Below the pieces are notes generated by a model that had not been told where the DNA came from, made no database searches, and worked only from the letters and a program-made list of their open reading frames with translations. The translations under genes were made by a program, and so were the position numbers. A stretch of 64,000 nt of DNA from positions 3,162,001 through 3,226,000 of the forward strand of contig NZ_CP120210.1 in NCBI RefSeq assembly GCF_029369745.1, written 5' to 3'. This document shows, piece by piece, positions 50,509-60,860 of the stretch (its first letter is position 1; each line of letters starts with the position of its first letter). This stretch comes from Amycolatopsis sp. QT-25. Lineage in GTDB: Bacteria > Actinomycetota > Actinomycetes > Mycobacteriales > Pseudonocardiaceae.

Positions 50509-53500
50509 TCAGGCCGTCAGGTGCCGTTTGAGGCAGGCGATCAGCTCGTCCGTGTCGACCGGTTTGGTGACGTAGTCGTTCGCGCCCGAGGCGATGCTCT
50601 TCTCCCGGTCGCCGGGCATCGCCTTCGCCGTGACGGCGACGATGGGCAGATCCGCGTGTTCGGGCATGGCCCGGATCGTCGCGGTGGCCGTGTATCCGTC
50701 CATCTCGGGCATCATGATGTCCATCAGGACCAGATCGATGCCCGGCTGGGTGGCCACACGTTCGACACCTTTGCGCCCGTCTTCGGCGTGGAGCACGTGC
50801 AGTCCGTGCAACTCGAGGATCCCGGTGAGGGCGTAGACGTTGCGGGGGTCGTCGTCGACGATCAGCACGGTGCGGCCGTGCAGGGTGTTGTCGATGTTCC
50901 GGGGGTGGACGGCCGACGCTTCGTCGCCGGGCTGGACCAGTGGCAGGACGGCTCCCGGCTTCTCCGCCGACAAGTGCAGCGCGAGCCGTTCCCGGAGTTC
51001 GTCCAGGCCGGAAAGCACCTCCAGCGACAAGGTCTCGACCCGCGCCTGCAGCAACTGTTCCTGGTCGTGGTCCAGCCGCCTGGTGTTGTGCACCAGGATG
51101 GGGACGGTTCTCAGGGCATGGTCGCCCTGCACGGCGTCGAGGAAGGTGAACGCGGTCCCGTCCGGGAGATCGAGGTCCAGCACGACGCAGTGGTAGGCGT
51201 CGGTGGCGAGGGCGGCGGCCGCCTGTTGTGTCCCGGCCGCGGTGACCACTTCGACGTCGGCGGTCACGACACCGAAGTCCCGGCTGTCGGCCAGGTCTTC
51301 GGCCGCGCTCTCGGCGACGAGGGTCAGCAAACCACGCTGGCGTCCTTCGATGACGAGCAACCGCCGGTGGGCCGGAGCGGCGGGTTCCGACGCCGGCTCG
51401 GTGTCCGGCTTGTGCGCCGGTTCCCGCCCGATCGCGGGCCGTGCCGCGAAGTCCGGCCGTGCGATCGGCAGGTAGAAGGTGAAGGTGCTGCCCTCGCCGA
51501 GGGTGCTCTCCGCGGTGAGGTGCCCTCCGAGCAACTGCGCGATTTCCCGGCTGATCGACAGGCCGAGACCGGTGCCCCCGTATTTGCGGCTGGTCGTGCC
51601 GTCGGCCTGCTGGAACGCGCCGAAGATCGATTCGAGCTGGTGTTCGGCGATCCCGATACCCGTGTCGACGACCCGGAAGGCGACCGCCGGGCCGTTCGCG
51701 TGGAGGGCGGGAGGCAGCTCTTCGGTCCCGGCCGGGGTGATGTGCAGTTCGATTCCGCCCGTGCTGGTGAACTTCACGGCGTTGGAGAGAAGATTCCGCA
51801 AGACCTGGCGCAGCCGGGCATCGTCGGTCAGCAGCTGCGCGGGGGAGTCCTGGCCGACGACGATCCGGAAGTCGAGATGCCGTTGGGAGGTCATCGGGCG
51901 GAAGGTCGCTTCGACGTAGTCCAGCAGCTGCCGCAGCGGCACCTGCTCCGGGGTGACGTCCATCTTCCCGGCCTCGACCTTGGACAGGTCCAGGATGTCG
52001 TTGATCAGCTGCAGGAGATCCGAACCGGCCGAATGGATGATGCTCGCGTACTCCACCTGCTTGGAGGTGAGGTTTCGGGTCGGGTTCTGGGCGAGCAGCT
52101 GCGCGAGGATCAACAGGCTGTTGAGCGGGGTTCGCAGTTCGTGGCTCATGTTGGCCAGGAACTCCGACTTGTACTTCGACGCCAGGGTCAGCTGGTGGGC
52201 GCGGGTCTCGAGTTCTTGCCGCGCTTGCTCGATTTCGAGGTTCTTCGTCTCGATGTCGTGGTTCTGGGTCGCCAGTAGCGCGGCCTTCTCCTCCAGCTCG
52301 GCGTTGGAACGCTGCAGTTCTTCTTGCTGTGACTGCAATTCCTGCGAACGTGTCTGGAGTTCGGCGGTCAGCCGCTGCGACTCGCCGAGTAGCTCGTCGG
52401 TGCGCGCGTTGGCGACGATGCTGTTGACGTTGACGCCGATCTGTTCCATCAGCAGTTCGAGGAAGGCACGGTGCACCGCGGTGAACCCGTGGACCGAAGC
52501 GAGTTCGATGACGCCGAGGACCTGGTCCTCCACCACGATCGGGAGCACGATCAGGTTCGCCGGTCTCGTCCTTCCCAGACCGGACGAGATCGCCACGTAG
52601 TCTTCCGGGACGTCGTCGACGTTGATCGGGCGCCGGCTGCGCGCTGCCTGCCCGACCAGCGACTGGCCGATCCGGAAGCGCACCACCGGGCCTTCTTCGC
52701 CTTCGGGATGCCCGTAGGCGCCGACGAGGCGCAGTTCCGGCATCTCCGTCGTGTCGTCGGCGAGGTAGAACGCGCCGTACTGTGCGGCGACCAGCGGAAC
52801 CAGCTCGTCCATCACCGCGGCCGCGACGACGGCGAGATCACGGCGGCCCTGCATCAGGCCGGTGATGGTGGCCAGGTTGGACTTCAGCCAGTCCTGTTCC
52901 TGGTTCGCCCGGGTGGTCTCGCGCAGCGATTCCACCATCGAGTTGATGTTGTCCTTGAGTTCGGCGACCTCGCCGGAGGCGTCCACGGTGATCGAGCGGG
53001 TGAGGTCGCCTTCCGCGACCGCGCTGGTGACCTTGGCGATCGCGCGCACCTGGCGGGTGAGGTTTCCGGCGAGTTCGTTGACGTTCTCGGTGAGCCGTTT
53101 CCAGGTGCCGGACACGCCTTCGACCTCGGCCTGGCCGCCGAGCCGTCCTTCACTGCCGACTTCGCGGGCGACGCGGGTGACCTCCGCGGCGAACGCGGAG
53201 AGCTGGTCGACCATCGTGTTGATGGTGGTCTTGAGTTCCAGGATCTCGCCGCGCGCGTCGACGTCGATCTTGCGGGTGAGGTCGCCGCGGGCGACGGCGG
53301 TGGTGACCTGGGCGATGTTGCGGACCTGGCCGGTGAGGTTGTTCGCCATCGAGTTGACGTTGTCGGTGAGGTCCTTCCACGTCCCGGCGACGTTCGGCAC
53401 CCTGGCCTGCCCGCCGAGGATGCCCTCGGTGCCGACCTCCCGCGCCACGCGGGTGACCTCGTCGGCGAACGCGGACAGCGTGTCGACCATCGTGTTGATG

Positions 53501-55053
53501 ACGTCGGCCAGGGCGGCGACCTCGCCCTTGGCCTCGACGGTGATCTTGCGGGACAGGTCACCGCGGGCGACCGCGGTGGCGACCTGGGCGATCGAGCGAA
53601 CCTGACCGGTCAGGTTGGACGCCATCACGTTGACGTTGTCGGTCAGGTCCTTCCAGGTGCCCGAGACACCCCGCACCGTCGCTTGCCCGCCGAGGTTGCC
53701 TTCCGTGCCGACTTCGCGCGCGACGCGGGTGACCTCGTCGGCGAAGGCGGAGAGCTGGTCGACCATCGTGTTGATGGTGTCCTTGAGTTCCAGGATCTCG
53801 CCGCGCGCGTCGACCCTGATCTTCTGGGAGAGGTCACCGCGGGCGACCGCGGTGGTGACCTGGGCGATGGACCGGACTTGCGCGGTGAGGTTGTCCGCCA
53901 TGAAGTTCACGGAGTCGGTGAGGTCGCGCCAGGTGCCGGAGACGCCCTTGACGTCGGCTTGGCCGCCGAGGCGGCCTTCGGTGCCGACTTCGCGCGCGAC
54001 GCGGGTGACTTCGTCGGCGAAGGCGGACAGCTGTCCCACCATGGTGTTCAGCGTGTCCTTCAGCTCCAGGACCTCGCCGCGGGCCGTCACGTTGATCTTC
54101 TGCGACAGGTCTCCCTTGGCGACCGCGGTGGCGACCTGGGCGATGTTGCGGACCTGGTCGGTGAGGTTGCCCGCCATGAAGTTCACCGAGTCGGTGAGGT
54201 CACGCCAGGTGCCGGAGACGCCCTTGACGTCGGCTTGGCCGCCGAGGCGGCCTTCGGTGCCGACTTCGCGCGCGACACGGGTGACCTCGTCGGCGAACGA
54301 GGACAGCTGATCGACCATCGTGTTGATGGTGTTCTTCAGTTCGAGGATCTCGCCGCGCGCGTCCACCGTGATCTTCTGCGACAGGTCTCCCTTGGCGACC
54401 GCCGTCGTCACCTGCGCGACATTCCGGACCTGATCGGTCAGGTTGCCCGCCATGAAGTTCACCGAGTCGGTGAGGTCACGCCAGACACCGCCGACGCCCG
54501 GCACCTCCGCCTGTCCGCCCAGCCGTCCTTCGCTGCCGACCTCACGGGCGACGCGGGTGACTTCGTCGGCGAACGAGGACAACTGGTCCACCATCGTGTT
54601 GACGGTGTCCTTGAGTTCGAGGATCTCGCCGCGGGCATCGACGTCGATCTTCTGCGACAGGTCTCCCTTGGCGACGGCGGTGGCGACCTGGGCGATGTCA
54701 CGCACCTGGGTGGTGAGGTTGCCCGCCATCGCGTTCACCGAGTCGGTGAGGTCCTTCCAGGTGCCGGAGACACCCGGGACCTTCGCCTGGCCGCCGAGCT
54801 GTCCTTCGCTGCCGACTTCACGGGCGACACGGGTGACCTCGGAAGTGAACAGGGACAGCTGGTCCGCCATCCCGTTGAACACCGTCGCGATGTCACCCAG
54901 CAGACCGCCGTCCCCGTCCGGCAGCCGAATGCCGAAGTCGCCGTCCCGCACCGCCGTGAGGCCGGCGAGAAGCTGCCGCAGCTCCTCTTCCCCAGTGCGA
55001 CTCATCGTCGAAACCGACGACCCACTCATCCGCCACCACGTCTCTTCATTCAT
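50509..55053 (-). CDS. soluble poly-HAMP hybrid histidine kinase
   Basis: A 1514-residue protein without membrane helices. Residues ~26-715 are a HAMP array: an initial HAMP ([14 protein letters not shown]), then seven near-identical 92-residue units alternating [17 protein letters not shown] and [11 protein letters not shown](S/T)EG..GGQA types, about 15 HAMPs in all. Then GAF ~735-880, coiled coil, HisKA with [12 protein letters not shown] (His ~971), HATPase ([32 protein letters not shown]), an REC-like domain with [11 protein letters not shown] and a full C-terminal REC ([32 protein letters not shown]). The layout parallels fungal group III (Nik1-type) osmosensing kinases and Streptomyces relatives. 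Start among several Met is uncertain. Confidence 0.95.
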   Translation of the reverse strand: MNEETWWRMSGSSVSTMSRTGEEELRQLLAGLTAVRDGDFGIRLPDGDGGLLGDIATVFNGMADQLSLFTSEVTRVAREVGSEGQLGGQAKVPGVSGTWKDLTDSVNAMAGNLTTQVRDIAQVATAVAKGDLSQKIDVDARGEILELKDTVNTMVDQLSSFADEVTRVAREVGSEGRLGGQAEVPGVGGVWRDLTDSVNFMAGNLTDQVRNVAQVTTAVAKGDLSQKITVDARGEILELKNTINTMVDQLSSFADEVTRVAREVGTEGRLGGQADVKGVSGTWRDLTDSVNFMAGNLTDQVRNIAQVATAVAKGDLSQKINVTARGEVLELKDTLNTMVGQLSAFADEVTRVAREVGTEGRLGGQADVKGVSGTWRDLTDSVNFMADNLTAQVRSIAQVTTAVARGDLSQKIRVDARGEILELKDTINTMVDQLSAFADEVTRVAREVGTEGNLGGQATVRGVSGTWKDLTDNVNVMASNLTGQVRSIAQVATAVARGDLSRKITVEAKGEVAALADVINTMVDTLSAFADEVTRVAREVGTEGILGGQARVPNVAGTWKDLTDNVNSMANNLTGQVRNIAQVTTAVARGDLTRKIDVDARGEILELKTTINTMVDQLSAFAAEVTRVAREVGSEGRLGGQAEVEGVSGTWKRLTENVNELAGNLTRQVRAIAKVTSAVAEGDLTRSITVDASGEVAELKDNINSMVESLRETTRANQEQDWLKSNLATITGLMQGRRDLAVVAAAVMDELVPLVAAQYGAFYLADDTTEMPELRLVGAYGHPEGEEGPVVRFRIGQSLVGQAARSRRPINVDDVPEDYVAISSGLGRTRPANLIVLPIVVEDQVLGVIELASVHGFTAVHRAFLELLMEQIGVNVNSIVANARTDELLGESQRLTAELQTRSQELQSQQEELQRSNAELEEKAALLATQNHDIETKNLEIEQARQELETRAHQLTLASKYKSEFLANMSHELRTPLNSLLILAQLLAQNPTRNLTSKQVEYASIIHSAGSDLLQLINDILDLSKVEAGKMDVTPEQVPLRQLLDYVEATFRPMTSQRHLDFRIVVGQDSPAQLLTDDARLRQVLRNLLSNAVKFTSTGGIELHITPAGTEELPPALHANGPAVAFRVVDTGIGIAEHQLESIFGAFQQADGTTSRKYGGTGLGLSISREIAQLLGGHLTAESTLGEGSTFTFYLPIARPDFAARPAIGREPAHKPDTEPASEPAAPAHRRLLVIEGRQRGLLTLVAESAAEDLADSRDFGVVTADVEVVTAAGTQQAAAALATDAYHCVVLDLDLPDGTAFTFLDAVQGDHALRTVPILVHNTRRLDHDQEQLLQARVETLSLEVLSGLDELRERLALHLSAEKPGAVLPLVQPGDEASAVHPRNIDNTLHGRTVLIVDDDPRNVYALTGILELHGLHVLHAEDGRKGVERVATQPGIDLVLMDIMMPEMDGYTATATIRAMPEHADLPIVAVTAKAMPGDREKSIASGANDYVTKPVDTDELIACLKRHLTA
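52970..54900 (-). repeat. 276-bp tandem coding repeats (HAMP units)
   Basis: Seven in-frame units of 276 bp within the kinase gene, seen as regular recurrence of the segment encoding [12 protein letters not shown] and [11 protein letters not shown]. Units 2-4 are almost identical at DNA level, which points to recent duplication or gene conversion and may be a site of length variation. Confidence 0.85.
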
Positions 55054-55524
55054 AGCGTCGAGGAAAGAACCGACTGCCGGTCGAGGAAGTGTTCGGGCGA
55101 GAAGGAACGGCCCGCACGGTTACCGATCATAGCGAAGCCGTACTACTCTCCGTCGTGACGGTTGAGACACCAGCCGAGGCCCGCCCGGCGGCGTACCGTA
55201 CTCGACCTTCTTCGAATCGCTTCGATATGAACGTATTCCGGTGGAACGCCGTGCGGAACTCGTCCATGTCGCCTAGCGCCGTGGACTATTTCGGTGTACC
55301 CGTTTCCGGGCCGTACTTCGCTCATTGATTTCGAACTGTGCGAAGAAAGAGTTACATGGTGACATCGGATCGGTGGCAGGCGCCGCGTGCCGGCTCACAG
55401 CCGTGGTGCCGTCCACGCCAGGAATCCCCGCGTTCCGCCGGCTCCGAGCCGACGGCCCGCTTTCACTCCGGATCGGGGGACGAAGTGATCCGGCGTGACC
55501 GTGTACCCGCACCGTCTTCGGACC
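55054..55524. other. intergenic region upstream of the poly-HAMP kinase
   Basis: 470 bp without a supportable gene between the kinase start and the STAS stop. Somewhat lower in GC near 55200-55380 than the surroundings. It must hold the kinase operon promoter; I cannot name one. Confidence 0.4.
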
Positions 55525-55914
55525 TCAGTCCCGATCAGCCTCGAGAGCGGCGGTCTGGTCGGGGTACACGGTGAACAGCTCCAGCATCCCGATCAGCTCC
55601 AGCGTTCGCCGCAGAGCCCCGGCGTCGTCGAGTACCAGCCTCAGCGGGACGCCGGCGTCGGCGGCGCGGGTGCGGATCTTGACCAGTTCGCTCAGCCCGG
55701 TGCTGGAGCAGAAGGTCACCGTCGACAGGTTCAGCACGACGGCGACGGTGCCCGGAGCGGGTTCACCGTCCAGGACGTCCCCGAGGATCCCGGCGGTGGC
55801 CAGGTCGATTTCTCCGGCGGCGCCGATGACGACTTGGCCGTCGTCGTGCCGGGACACCGTGACTTTCAGCGGGCGATCGCCCGTGTCGGCGCCGTCGGGG
55901 TGCTGGATGGTCAC
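55525..55914 (-). CDS. STAS-domain anti-sigma factor antagonist
   Basis: A 129-residue STAS protein: VVIGAAGEIDLATAGILGDV, VAVVLNLSTVTFCSSTGLSE with Ser/Ser/Thr at the phosphorylation site, and LRLVLDDAGALRRTLELIGM. I chose the GTG preceded by GAGGAG at 7 nt; a GTG 36 nt upstream gives a longer N-terminus. It is divergent from the 912-residue phosphatase-kinase-STAS protein, 217 nt away, and upstream of the poly-HAMP kinase on the same strand. It resembles the STAS protein at 1710 (TFC-SS/T-G core). It is the obvious substrate for one of the neighbouring PP2C phosphatases. Confidence 0.9.
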   Translation of the reverse strand: MTIQHPDGADTGDRPLKVTVSRHDDGQVVIGAAGEIDLATAGILGDVLDGEPAPGTVAVVLNLSTVTFCSSTGLSELVKIRTRAADAGVPLRLVLDDAGALRRTLELIGMLELFTVYPDQTAALEADRD

Positions 55915-56131
55915 CGTCGTGCTCCTCGGCAGGTGGGCGGCCCCGCTCACCGATGTCCGGCCGAGCGAGCCATCGGCTTAGGCTGTCAGAGAATAGACCC
56001 GCTCGCCCGGCAGGCGCTCCCGCGGAGGGCGCCGAAGGCGCGAGAAGGCCGTGACCGGTTTAGGGTTCTTCACGTGTACGGTTTTCGCTTTCCGGCGGGC
56101 GGCCGGTGGTCGTAGCTGGAGGTTTGTGCTC

Positions 56132-58870
56132 ATGGAAACGCAAGACTCACCGTCGGGCTCCGGCGACGGTGGCCCGGGCCTCCTTGACGTCGTGGGTGGG
56201 GTGCCGGTCGTCGTGTGGCAGGCCGATGCCCGGAGCGGTGCTTATTCCTTCGTGTCCGAGGAATGCCGGCGCCTGCTCGGGCATCCTGCCGCCGCCTGGC
56301 TGGCAGATCCGGCCTTCGCGGTGTCCTTGGTGCATCCGCAGGATCGCGAGCGCTACCTCCGGACGCGCGCCGAAGGCTGGAGCCGCCACGACTACGACCT
56401 CACCTACCGTGCGATCGCGGCGGACGGGCGGGTCGTCCGGCTCCAGGAGCTGGGGCGGGTACTGCCCGAAGGCGTCGTCAGCGGTGTCCTGCTCGACGTG
56501 TCCGGGCGGCGGCCGGAGACCGAGCGGCAACAGTTCCTCGCCGAGTTCGAGCGAGGGCTCCAGGAACTGGAAGACGCCGAGCAGGTCATGGCGTACGCGG
56601 CCCGGCGTCTCGGCGAGTATCTGGGCGCCGATCGCTGTGCCTACGCGGAGGCCGAAGACGACGAAGACCACTTCCTGATGAGCGGCGACCATGCCACGGG
56701 TCTTCCGCCGTTGCCCGGCCGGTTCGCGATGTCGGCGTTCGGGAACGGGTGCATGCGCGCGATGCGGGCCGGTACCCCGTGGGTCGTCGCCGACAGTTCG
56801 GCGGACGACCGCCTCGAAGCCTCGGACCTGAACGCGTATCAGGTCACCGGCATCCGGGCCGTCATCTGCGTGCCGCTGCTGCGCAGCGGCCGGTTCGTCG
56901 CCGCGATGGCCGTCCACCAGGCGACCGTCCGGCACTGGACGGATGCCGAGGTCGACCTGGTGGAGATGATCGTGAACCGCTGCTGGGAATCCATCCAGCG
57001 CACCCACGCCGGCCGGGCGCTGCGGGACAGCGAGCAGCGTCACCGGCTGCTCGTGGAACGGGCCACCGACGCGATCTGGATACTCGACCGCGACCTCAGG
57101 TTCGACGAGATCAATCCGGCGGCCTGCGAATTGCTCGGCTACTCCCGCGACGAGCTCATCGGCACCCCGATCACCGGCTTGCTCGAGAACGACGGGAGCG
57201 ACCGCTGGCGAGAGTTCGTCGCGGATCTGGGGAAGGTCTGGGAGACCAGCGACGTCCACCACTTCCGCCGGGCCGACGGGACCGGCGTCGCCCTCGAACT
57301 GAACATCCAGGCCACCCCGTCGGGAGTGCAGGCGATCGGCCGTGACGTCACCGAACGACGTCGCCGTGAAGCCGAGCGCGACCTGATGCTGCAACGGGAA
57401 CGCGACATCGCGGAGACCCTGCAGCGGAGCCTGCTGCCCCGTGAACTCCCCGCACTGCCTCGCATCGCCGCCGCGGCCCGGTATCTGCCCGTCGCCGCCC
57501 ACGCGCAGACGGGTGGAGACTGGTACGAGTTGATCGCGCTGCGTGGCTCCGTCGTGGCGCTCTCGGTCGGCGACGTCGTCGGCAAGGGACCGCAGGCCGC
57601 GGCGGTCATGGGCCAGCTGCGCAGCGCACTGGCCGCCGGCCTCCTGGACGGTCATGGGCCCGCCGCGGCGTTGCACCGTCTCGACGAGTTCGCCGCCCGC
57701 ATCGAGGGAGCGTCGGGCACCACGTGCGCGTGCTTGACCCTCGACTGGGAGACCGGCGAACTGCGGTGGGCCCTCGCCGGGCATCCGCCGCCAGTGGTCG
57801 TCGACGGCTCCACCGCGACACTCCTTCCCGGCGGAGGCAGCGTGCTGGGTGGGCCGCGACGCTCGCACTACCGAGAGGAAACCGCGACCCTGAAGCCCGG
57901 AGCTTCGGTGCTGCTGTACACCGACGGCTTGATCGAACGGCGCGACGAGCACATCGACGACGGTCTGCGGCGGCTGTGCAAGGCCGTGGCGGACAACCAG
58001 TCCCTGCCTCCGGAACCGCTGGTCGCGACGATCATCGACAGCCTGCTCCACACCGGGCAGGACGACGACGTGGCCTTGCTCGGGCTCAGGCTGACCCCAC
58101 CGCCGTTGCGACGGAGCCGGCCCGCGGAACCCGGCATCCTCCGGGAGCTGCGCGCGGAGGTCGTTCGCTGGTCACAGCTCGCCGGTATCCCCGCCGAGCT
58201 GTACCAAGACCTGAACCTCGCCCTCGTCGAAGCCGTCGCGAACTCCATCGAGCACGCCTACCCGCAGACCGCCGGCGAGGTCGCCTATTCCGTGACCAGG
58301 ACCGCGGCGGGCAAGATCGAGGTCGACGTGCGCGATCGCGGCACCTGGCGGCCCGAACCGGCCGACAACGGACACCGCGGTCGTGGTATCCAGCTCATCA
58401 AGGCGCTGGCCGAAGAAGCGACCATCGAGCAGGACGAGCACGGCACCACGGTCCGGTTCCAGATCGCCCCGCGGACGACCTCGGCCACCGGTACGGTGCC
58501 CTCCGTCCTGGCCGCCGGAACATCCGGGAACGTCGCGGTGGACGACACGCCCGACGAACCCGTCGTGCGCTTGGCGGGCGATCTCGACCTGACGACCATC
58601 ACCGACGCGAGACAGGTTCTGCTCCACCGGATCGAAGCCACCGACGTGCCGGAACTGACGATCGATCTGACCGGAGTGCGGTACCTCAGCAGCTGCGGCA
58701 TCGCGCTCTTGCTCGACGCCGCGGCACTGGCATCAGGACTGGACACGGCGCTGACGGTGCTGGCGACGGCGGGTTCCATGCCACTGCGGATCCTGGAGCT
58801 CGCCGGGTTGACCGGGTCCGACAGCGACCCGCTCACCATCGAGACCGTGCCGGCTCCTTCGGCGAACTGA
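56132..58870 (+). CDS. PAS-GAF-PAS-PP2C-HATPase-STAS partner-switch protein
   Basis: A 912-residue soluble protein uniting a whole partner-switching module. PAS ~20-130 (VWQADARSGAYSFVSEECRR), GAF ~145-305 (AARRLGEYLGADRCAYAEAE), PAS ~310-425 (ATDAIWILDRDLRFDEINPA), SpoIIE-type PP2C ~450-660 (TGGDWYELIAL, LSVGDVVGKG, VLLYTDGLIERRDE, GQDDDVALLGL), RsbW-like ATPase ~680-800 (DLNLALVEAVANSIEHAYPQ, VRDRGTW, HRGRGIQLIKALAE) and STAS ~815-905 (VVRLAGDLDLTTITDARQVL, RYLSSCGIALL). The three activities (phosphatase, kinase, antagonist) normally reside on separate proteins. TGGAGG precedes the ATG. A hairpin lies downstream. Confidence 0.94.
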   Translation: METQDSPSGSGDGGPGLLDVVGGVPVVVWQADARSGAYSFVSEECRRLLGHPAAAWLADPAFAVSLVHPQDRERYLRTRAEGWSRHDYDLTYRAIAADGRVVRLQELGRVLPEGVVSGVLLDVSGRRPETERQQFLAEFERGLQELEDAEQVMAYAARRLGEYLGADRCAYAEAEDDEDHFLMSGDHATGLPPLPGRFAMSAFGNGCMRAMRAGTPWVVADSSADDRLEASDLNAYQVTGIRAVICVPLLRSGRFVAAMAVHQATVRHWTDAEVDLVEMIVNRCWESIQRTHAGRALRDSEQRHRLLVERATDAIWILDRDLRFDEINPAACELLGYSRDELIGTPITGLLENDGSDRWREFVADLGKVWETSDVHHFRRADGTGVALELNIQATPSGVQAIGRDVTERRRREAERDLMLQRERDIAETLQRSLLPRELPALPRIAAAARYLPVAAHAQTGGDWYELIALRGSVVALSVGDVVGKGPQAAAVMGQLRSALAAGLLDGHGPAAALHRLDEFAARIEGASGTTCACLTLDWETGELRWALAGHPPPVVVDGSTATLLPGGGSVLGGPRRSHYREETATLKPGASVLLYTDGLIERRDEHIDDGLRRLCKAVADNQSLPPEPLVATIIDSLLHTGQDDDVALLGLRLTPPPLRRSRPAEPGILRELRAEVVRWSQLAGIPAELYQDLNLALVEAVANSIEHAYPQTAGEVAYSVTRTAAGKIEVDVRDRGTWRPEPADNGHRGRGIQLIKALAEEATIEQDEHGTTVRFQIAPRTTSATGTVPSVLAAGTSGNVAVDDTPDEPVVRLAGDLDLTTITDARQVLLHRIEATDVPELTIDLTGVRYLSSCGIALLLDAAALASGLDTALTVLATAGSMPLRILELAGLTGSDSDPLTIETVPAPSAN

Positions 58871-58880
58871 CTCAGGGCCC

Positions 58881-58926
58881 CGTGCCGGAGTCAGCGCGGG
58901 AGGCATGGGCTCCCCGCTCCGGCACG
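58881..58926. terminator. possible hairpin terminator
   Basis: 10-bp perfect inverted repeat CGTGCCGGAG / CTCCGGCACG with a 26-nt loop, starting 10 nt after the stop at 58870. The loop is large, so termination is only possible. Confidence 0.45.
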
Positions 58927-59094
58927 AGGTCACCCAGCGGTGTCCCGGCTCAGGCGATCCGGGGGACCAGGTCGGTCCAGGAGCGTTTCCGGGTGGTGCG
59001 GCGCACCCTCGGTGGTGAAGAGCGGGGCGCCCCAGGCGGTCCCATTCCGTCCATGAACGGGATGTCGTCGCTGCCGGGATGAGTCGCCGGACGG

Positions 59095-59571
59095 CTAAGA
59101 CCGTCGGGGGATCATCGCGGCACCCATCTGCATCTCGGGGTCGCGCACCTTCCAGCGCCCGTCGGTCCGGACCGCCAAGACCGTCGTCCGCCCGGCGGGG
59201 CCGCCGTCGCCGGTTCCCGACACATCGACCACCGCCCTGCCGTCCTCGGCCGCGCCGCGCACCGACTCGATCTTCAGCCGTACCCGCTGGGCCATGCCGT
59301 CCTGCAAGGTCCGGGCGAAGTAGTCGTGGCCGGCGGGGCACACGTACTCGTCGAGCGGAAGCCCCGAAGGGTCTGCGGCCTCGACCGCGCTGTTGTATGC
59401 CTGAACGAACGCTTCGGCGGCCGCGGAGGGGGTGACGCCACCGTGGTCGTCCTCGTCCCGGCTCAGGACGAGTGCGGTGATACCGCCGCCCATGAGGCCG
59501 AGCATGCCGACGAGCAGGCCGACATCGGTCTTCTTCGGTGATGGTCGCTGCTGCCACAGTGGTTCGGTCAC
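59095..59571 (-). CDS. membrane-anchored protein with SnoaL/NTF2-like domain
   Basis: A 158-residue protein: a short cytoplasmic start, one membrane helix (VGLLVGMLGLMGGGITALVL), an acidic linker (SRDEDDHGG) and an extracytoplasmic domain (~50-150) with the NTF2/SnoaL-like pattern of helix plus beta sheet (AAEAFVQAYNSAVEAADPSG; TTVLAVRTDGRWKVRD). Similar short proteins are common in actinobacteria as hypothetical exported proteins. GTG start without a ribosome site; TACCGT (59579-59584, minus strand) lies 7 nt before it, so a leaderless transcript is possible. Confidence 0.72.
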   Translation of the reverse strand: MTEPLWQQRPSPKKTDVGLLVGMLGLMGGGITALVLSRDEDDHGGVTPSAAAEAFVQAYNSAVEAADPSGLPLDEYVCPAGHDYFARTLQDGMAQRVRLKIESVRGAAEDGRAVVDVSGTGDGGPAGRTTVLAVRTDGRWKVRDPEMQMGAAMIPRRS

Positions 59572-59925
59572 CGTCCGAACGGTAGAAGTCTCCGATGAAA
59601 TTCCGATGACACCGGGTCAGCGTGAGGCAGACCCCCGCGCCCGCCACCGGCCCGAACGAGGTCCGGCTCGAAGCGCTCACGCGATGCTTCGGTGAAACCG
59701 CCCGAGGAGAACTTCTTGCTCGCCCGGCCGCCTGGTTGTAGTTGTAAAGGCGTCGTGCTCGCGGTTGCCCGTGGGCTGACGGCTCGCGGTGCGACACCGA
59801 CCGCATCGATTCGGGGAGGCTGCAATTCCGACCGACACGAACCATCGCCGGCGACCGTGCCCGGAAAACGTGCCTGGGACCGGGCTCTGGTCCGCTCCGG
59901 TGAGCAGGCGGACGGGAGTGTCGTG

Positions 59926-60756
59926 GTGACCCGCGGTTCGGTGACGATGACGCTCCCCGTCCTTCCCGCGCTCGTCTTCGACGTGGTGTGGGAACGGCTT
60001 GGCCTCGGGCCTATGCCGTCCCCTCTCGGGGTGCGCCGCCACGGCCGTGATGACGCGGAGCGAGAAGAGCGTCGTGCTCGCGCCAACCGATGGCTGACGT
60101 CCAACGGTCTCGGGGACGCGGGCACCCTCGACGACGATCTGCGGGATGCCTTCCGGGCGATGGACGACCGCGGTCTCTCGCTGTCCCTGCGCTACAGCGA
60201 CTCCGCCGGGGAGGTGGCGATCGGCTGTTTTCCGCAGCTCACCGGCCGTGCGCTGCGTGTGATAGTGCGGGACGAAACCGTCGAACTGGGATGGTTGAAC
60301 GCGAAGAGGATGGCGGAAGGCATGCTCGAGGCACTGCCCGATGGCAGGCCGGGCAGCGGACGACCCGTCCGGGTAGGCGAACTCGCCGTTGTCCGGTCGG
60401 GCCGGGCGTGGCGGCGATCGGGGCTGCTCAGCGCTGGGAAGCGATCTTTGATCGAGCACGGAGTGGACCCTGAGGGCGCCGAGTGGTTCCTGCGGGTTCT
60501 GTCGAGGGCGAGGGCGATCGGTCAGGCGAGTGCGGAACGCCTTGGAACTGCGGGAAAAGTACTGAGCTGCGCCCGCCCGCTGTCCTTTGTGGACAGTGTC
60601 GATGGCCGGTATGTCGTGCTGCGGAGCTATGGATCGGTCACACTCATGCCTGCCGGTGGTGCTTCGTTGGCGGCCCGGATCAAAGGCCTCGCACACGACG
60701 ACTTCCTCGAAAGCCGTCCCCTACGCGATAGAGGTGCCTTCAGCCACCTCTGGTGA
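59926..60756 (+). CDS. EspG-family (ESX secretion-associated) protein
   Basis: A ~276-residue protein resembling EspG, the chaperone that binds PE/PPE-type substrates of type VII secretion. Family features: an opening such as PALVFDVVWERLGLGPMPSP, LSLSLRYSDSAGEVAIGCFP, ALRVIVRDETVELGWL, and the C-terminal FVDSVDGRYVVLRSYGSVTL with FLESRPL near the end. The start is uncertain: GTG at 59926 has GGGAG 7 nt upstream, but ATG 59947 would suit the family N-terminus. No ESX core gene, WXG100 or PE/PPE gene lies within the window, so it is an orphan. Confidence 0.8.
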   Translation: MTRGSVTMTLPVLPALVFDVVWERLGLGPMPSPLGVRRHGRDDAEREERRARANRWLTSNGLGDAGTLDDDLRDAFRAMDDRGLSLSLRYSDSAGEVAIGCFPQLTGRALRVIVRDETVELGWLNAKRMAEGMLEALPDGRPGSGRPVRVGELAVVRSGRAWRRSGLLSAGKRSLIEHGVDPEGAEWFLRVLSRARAIGQASAERLGTAGKVLSCARPLSFVDSVDGRYVVLRSYGSVTLMPAGGASLAARIKGLAHDDFLESRPLRDRGAFSHLW

Positions 60757-60860
60757 TCCGCGCGGCGTGACTTCCCTCAGCGGCCGGGGCGGGCGTGGGC
60801 GACGTGTCTCCTGGACCTCCGCCGGGGCTGGTGGAAGTCCGGAGCCCCACTGCCTTCACG

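Noticed and set aside
52970-54900. Possible assembly artefact in the 276-bp repeats
   Set aside because: Units are in frame and each has distinct substitutions, so a collapsed or duplicated assembly of identical copies is not evident, though unit number should be checked with long reads.
52471-55158. 895-codon plus-strand frame opposite the poly-HAMP kinase
   Set aside because: Its apparent repeats merely mirror the 276-bp HAMP units in antisense; no start signal or known domain.
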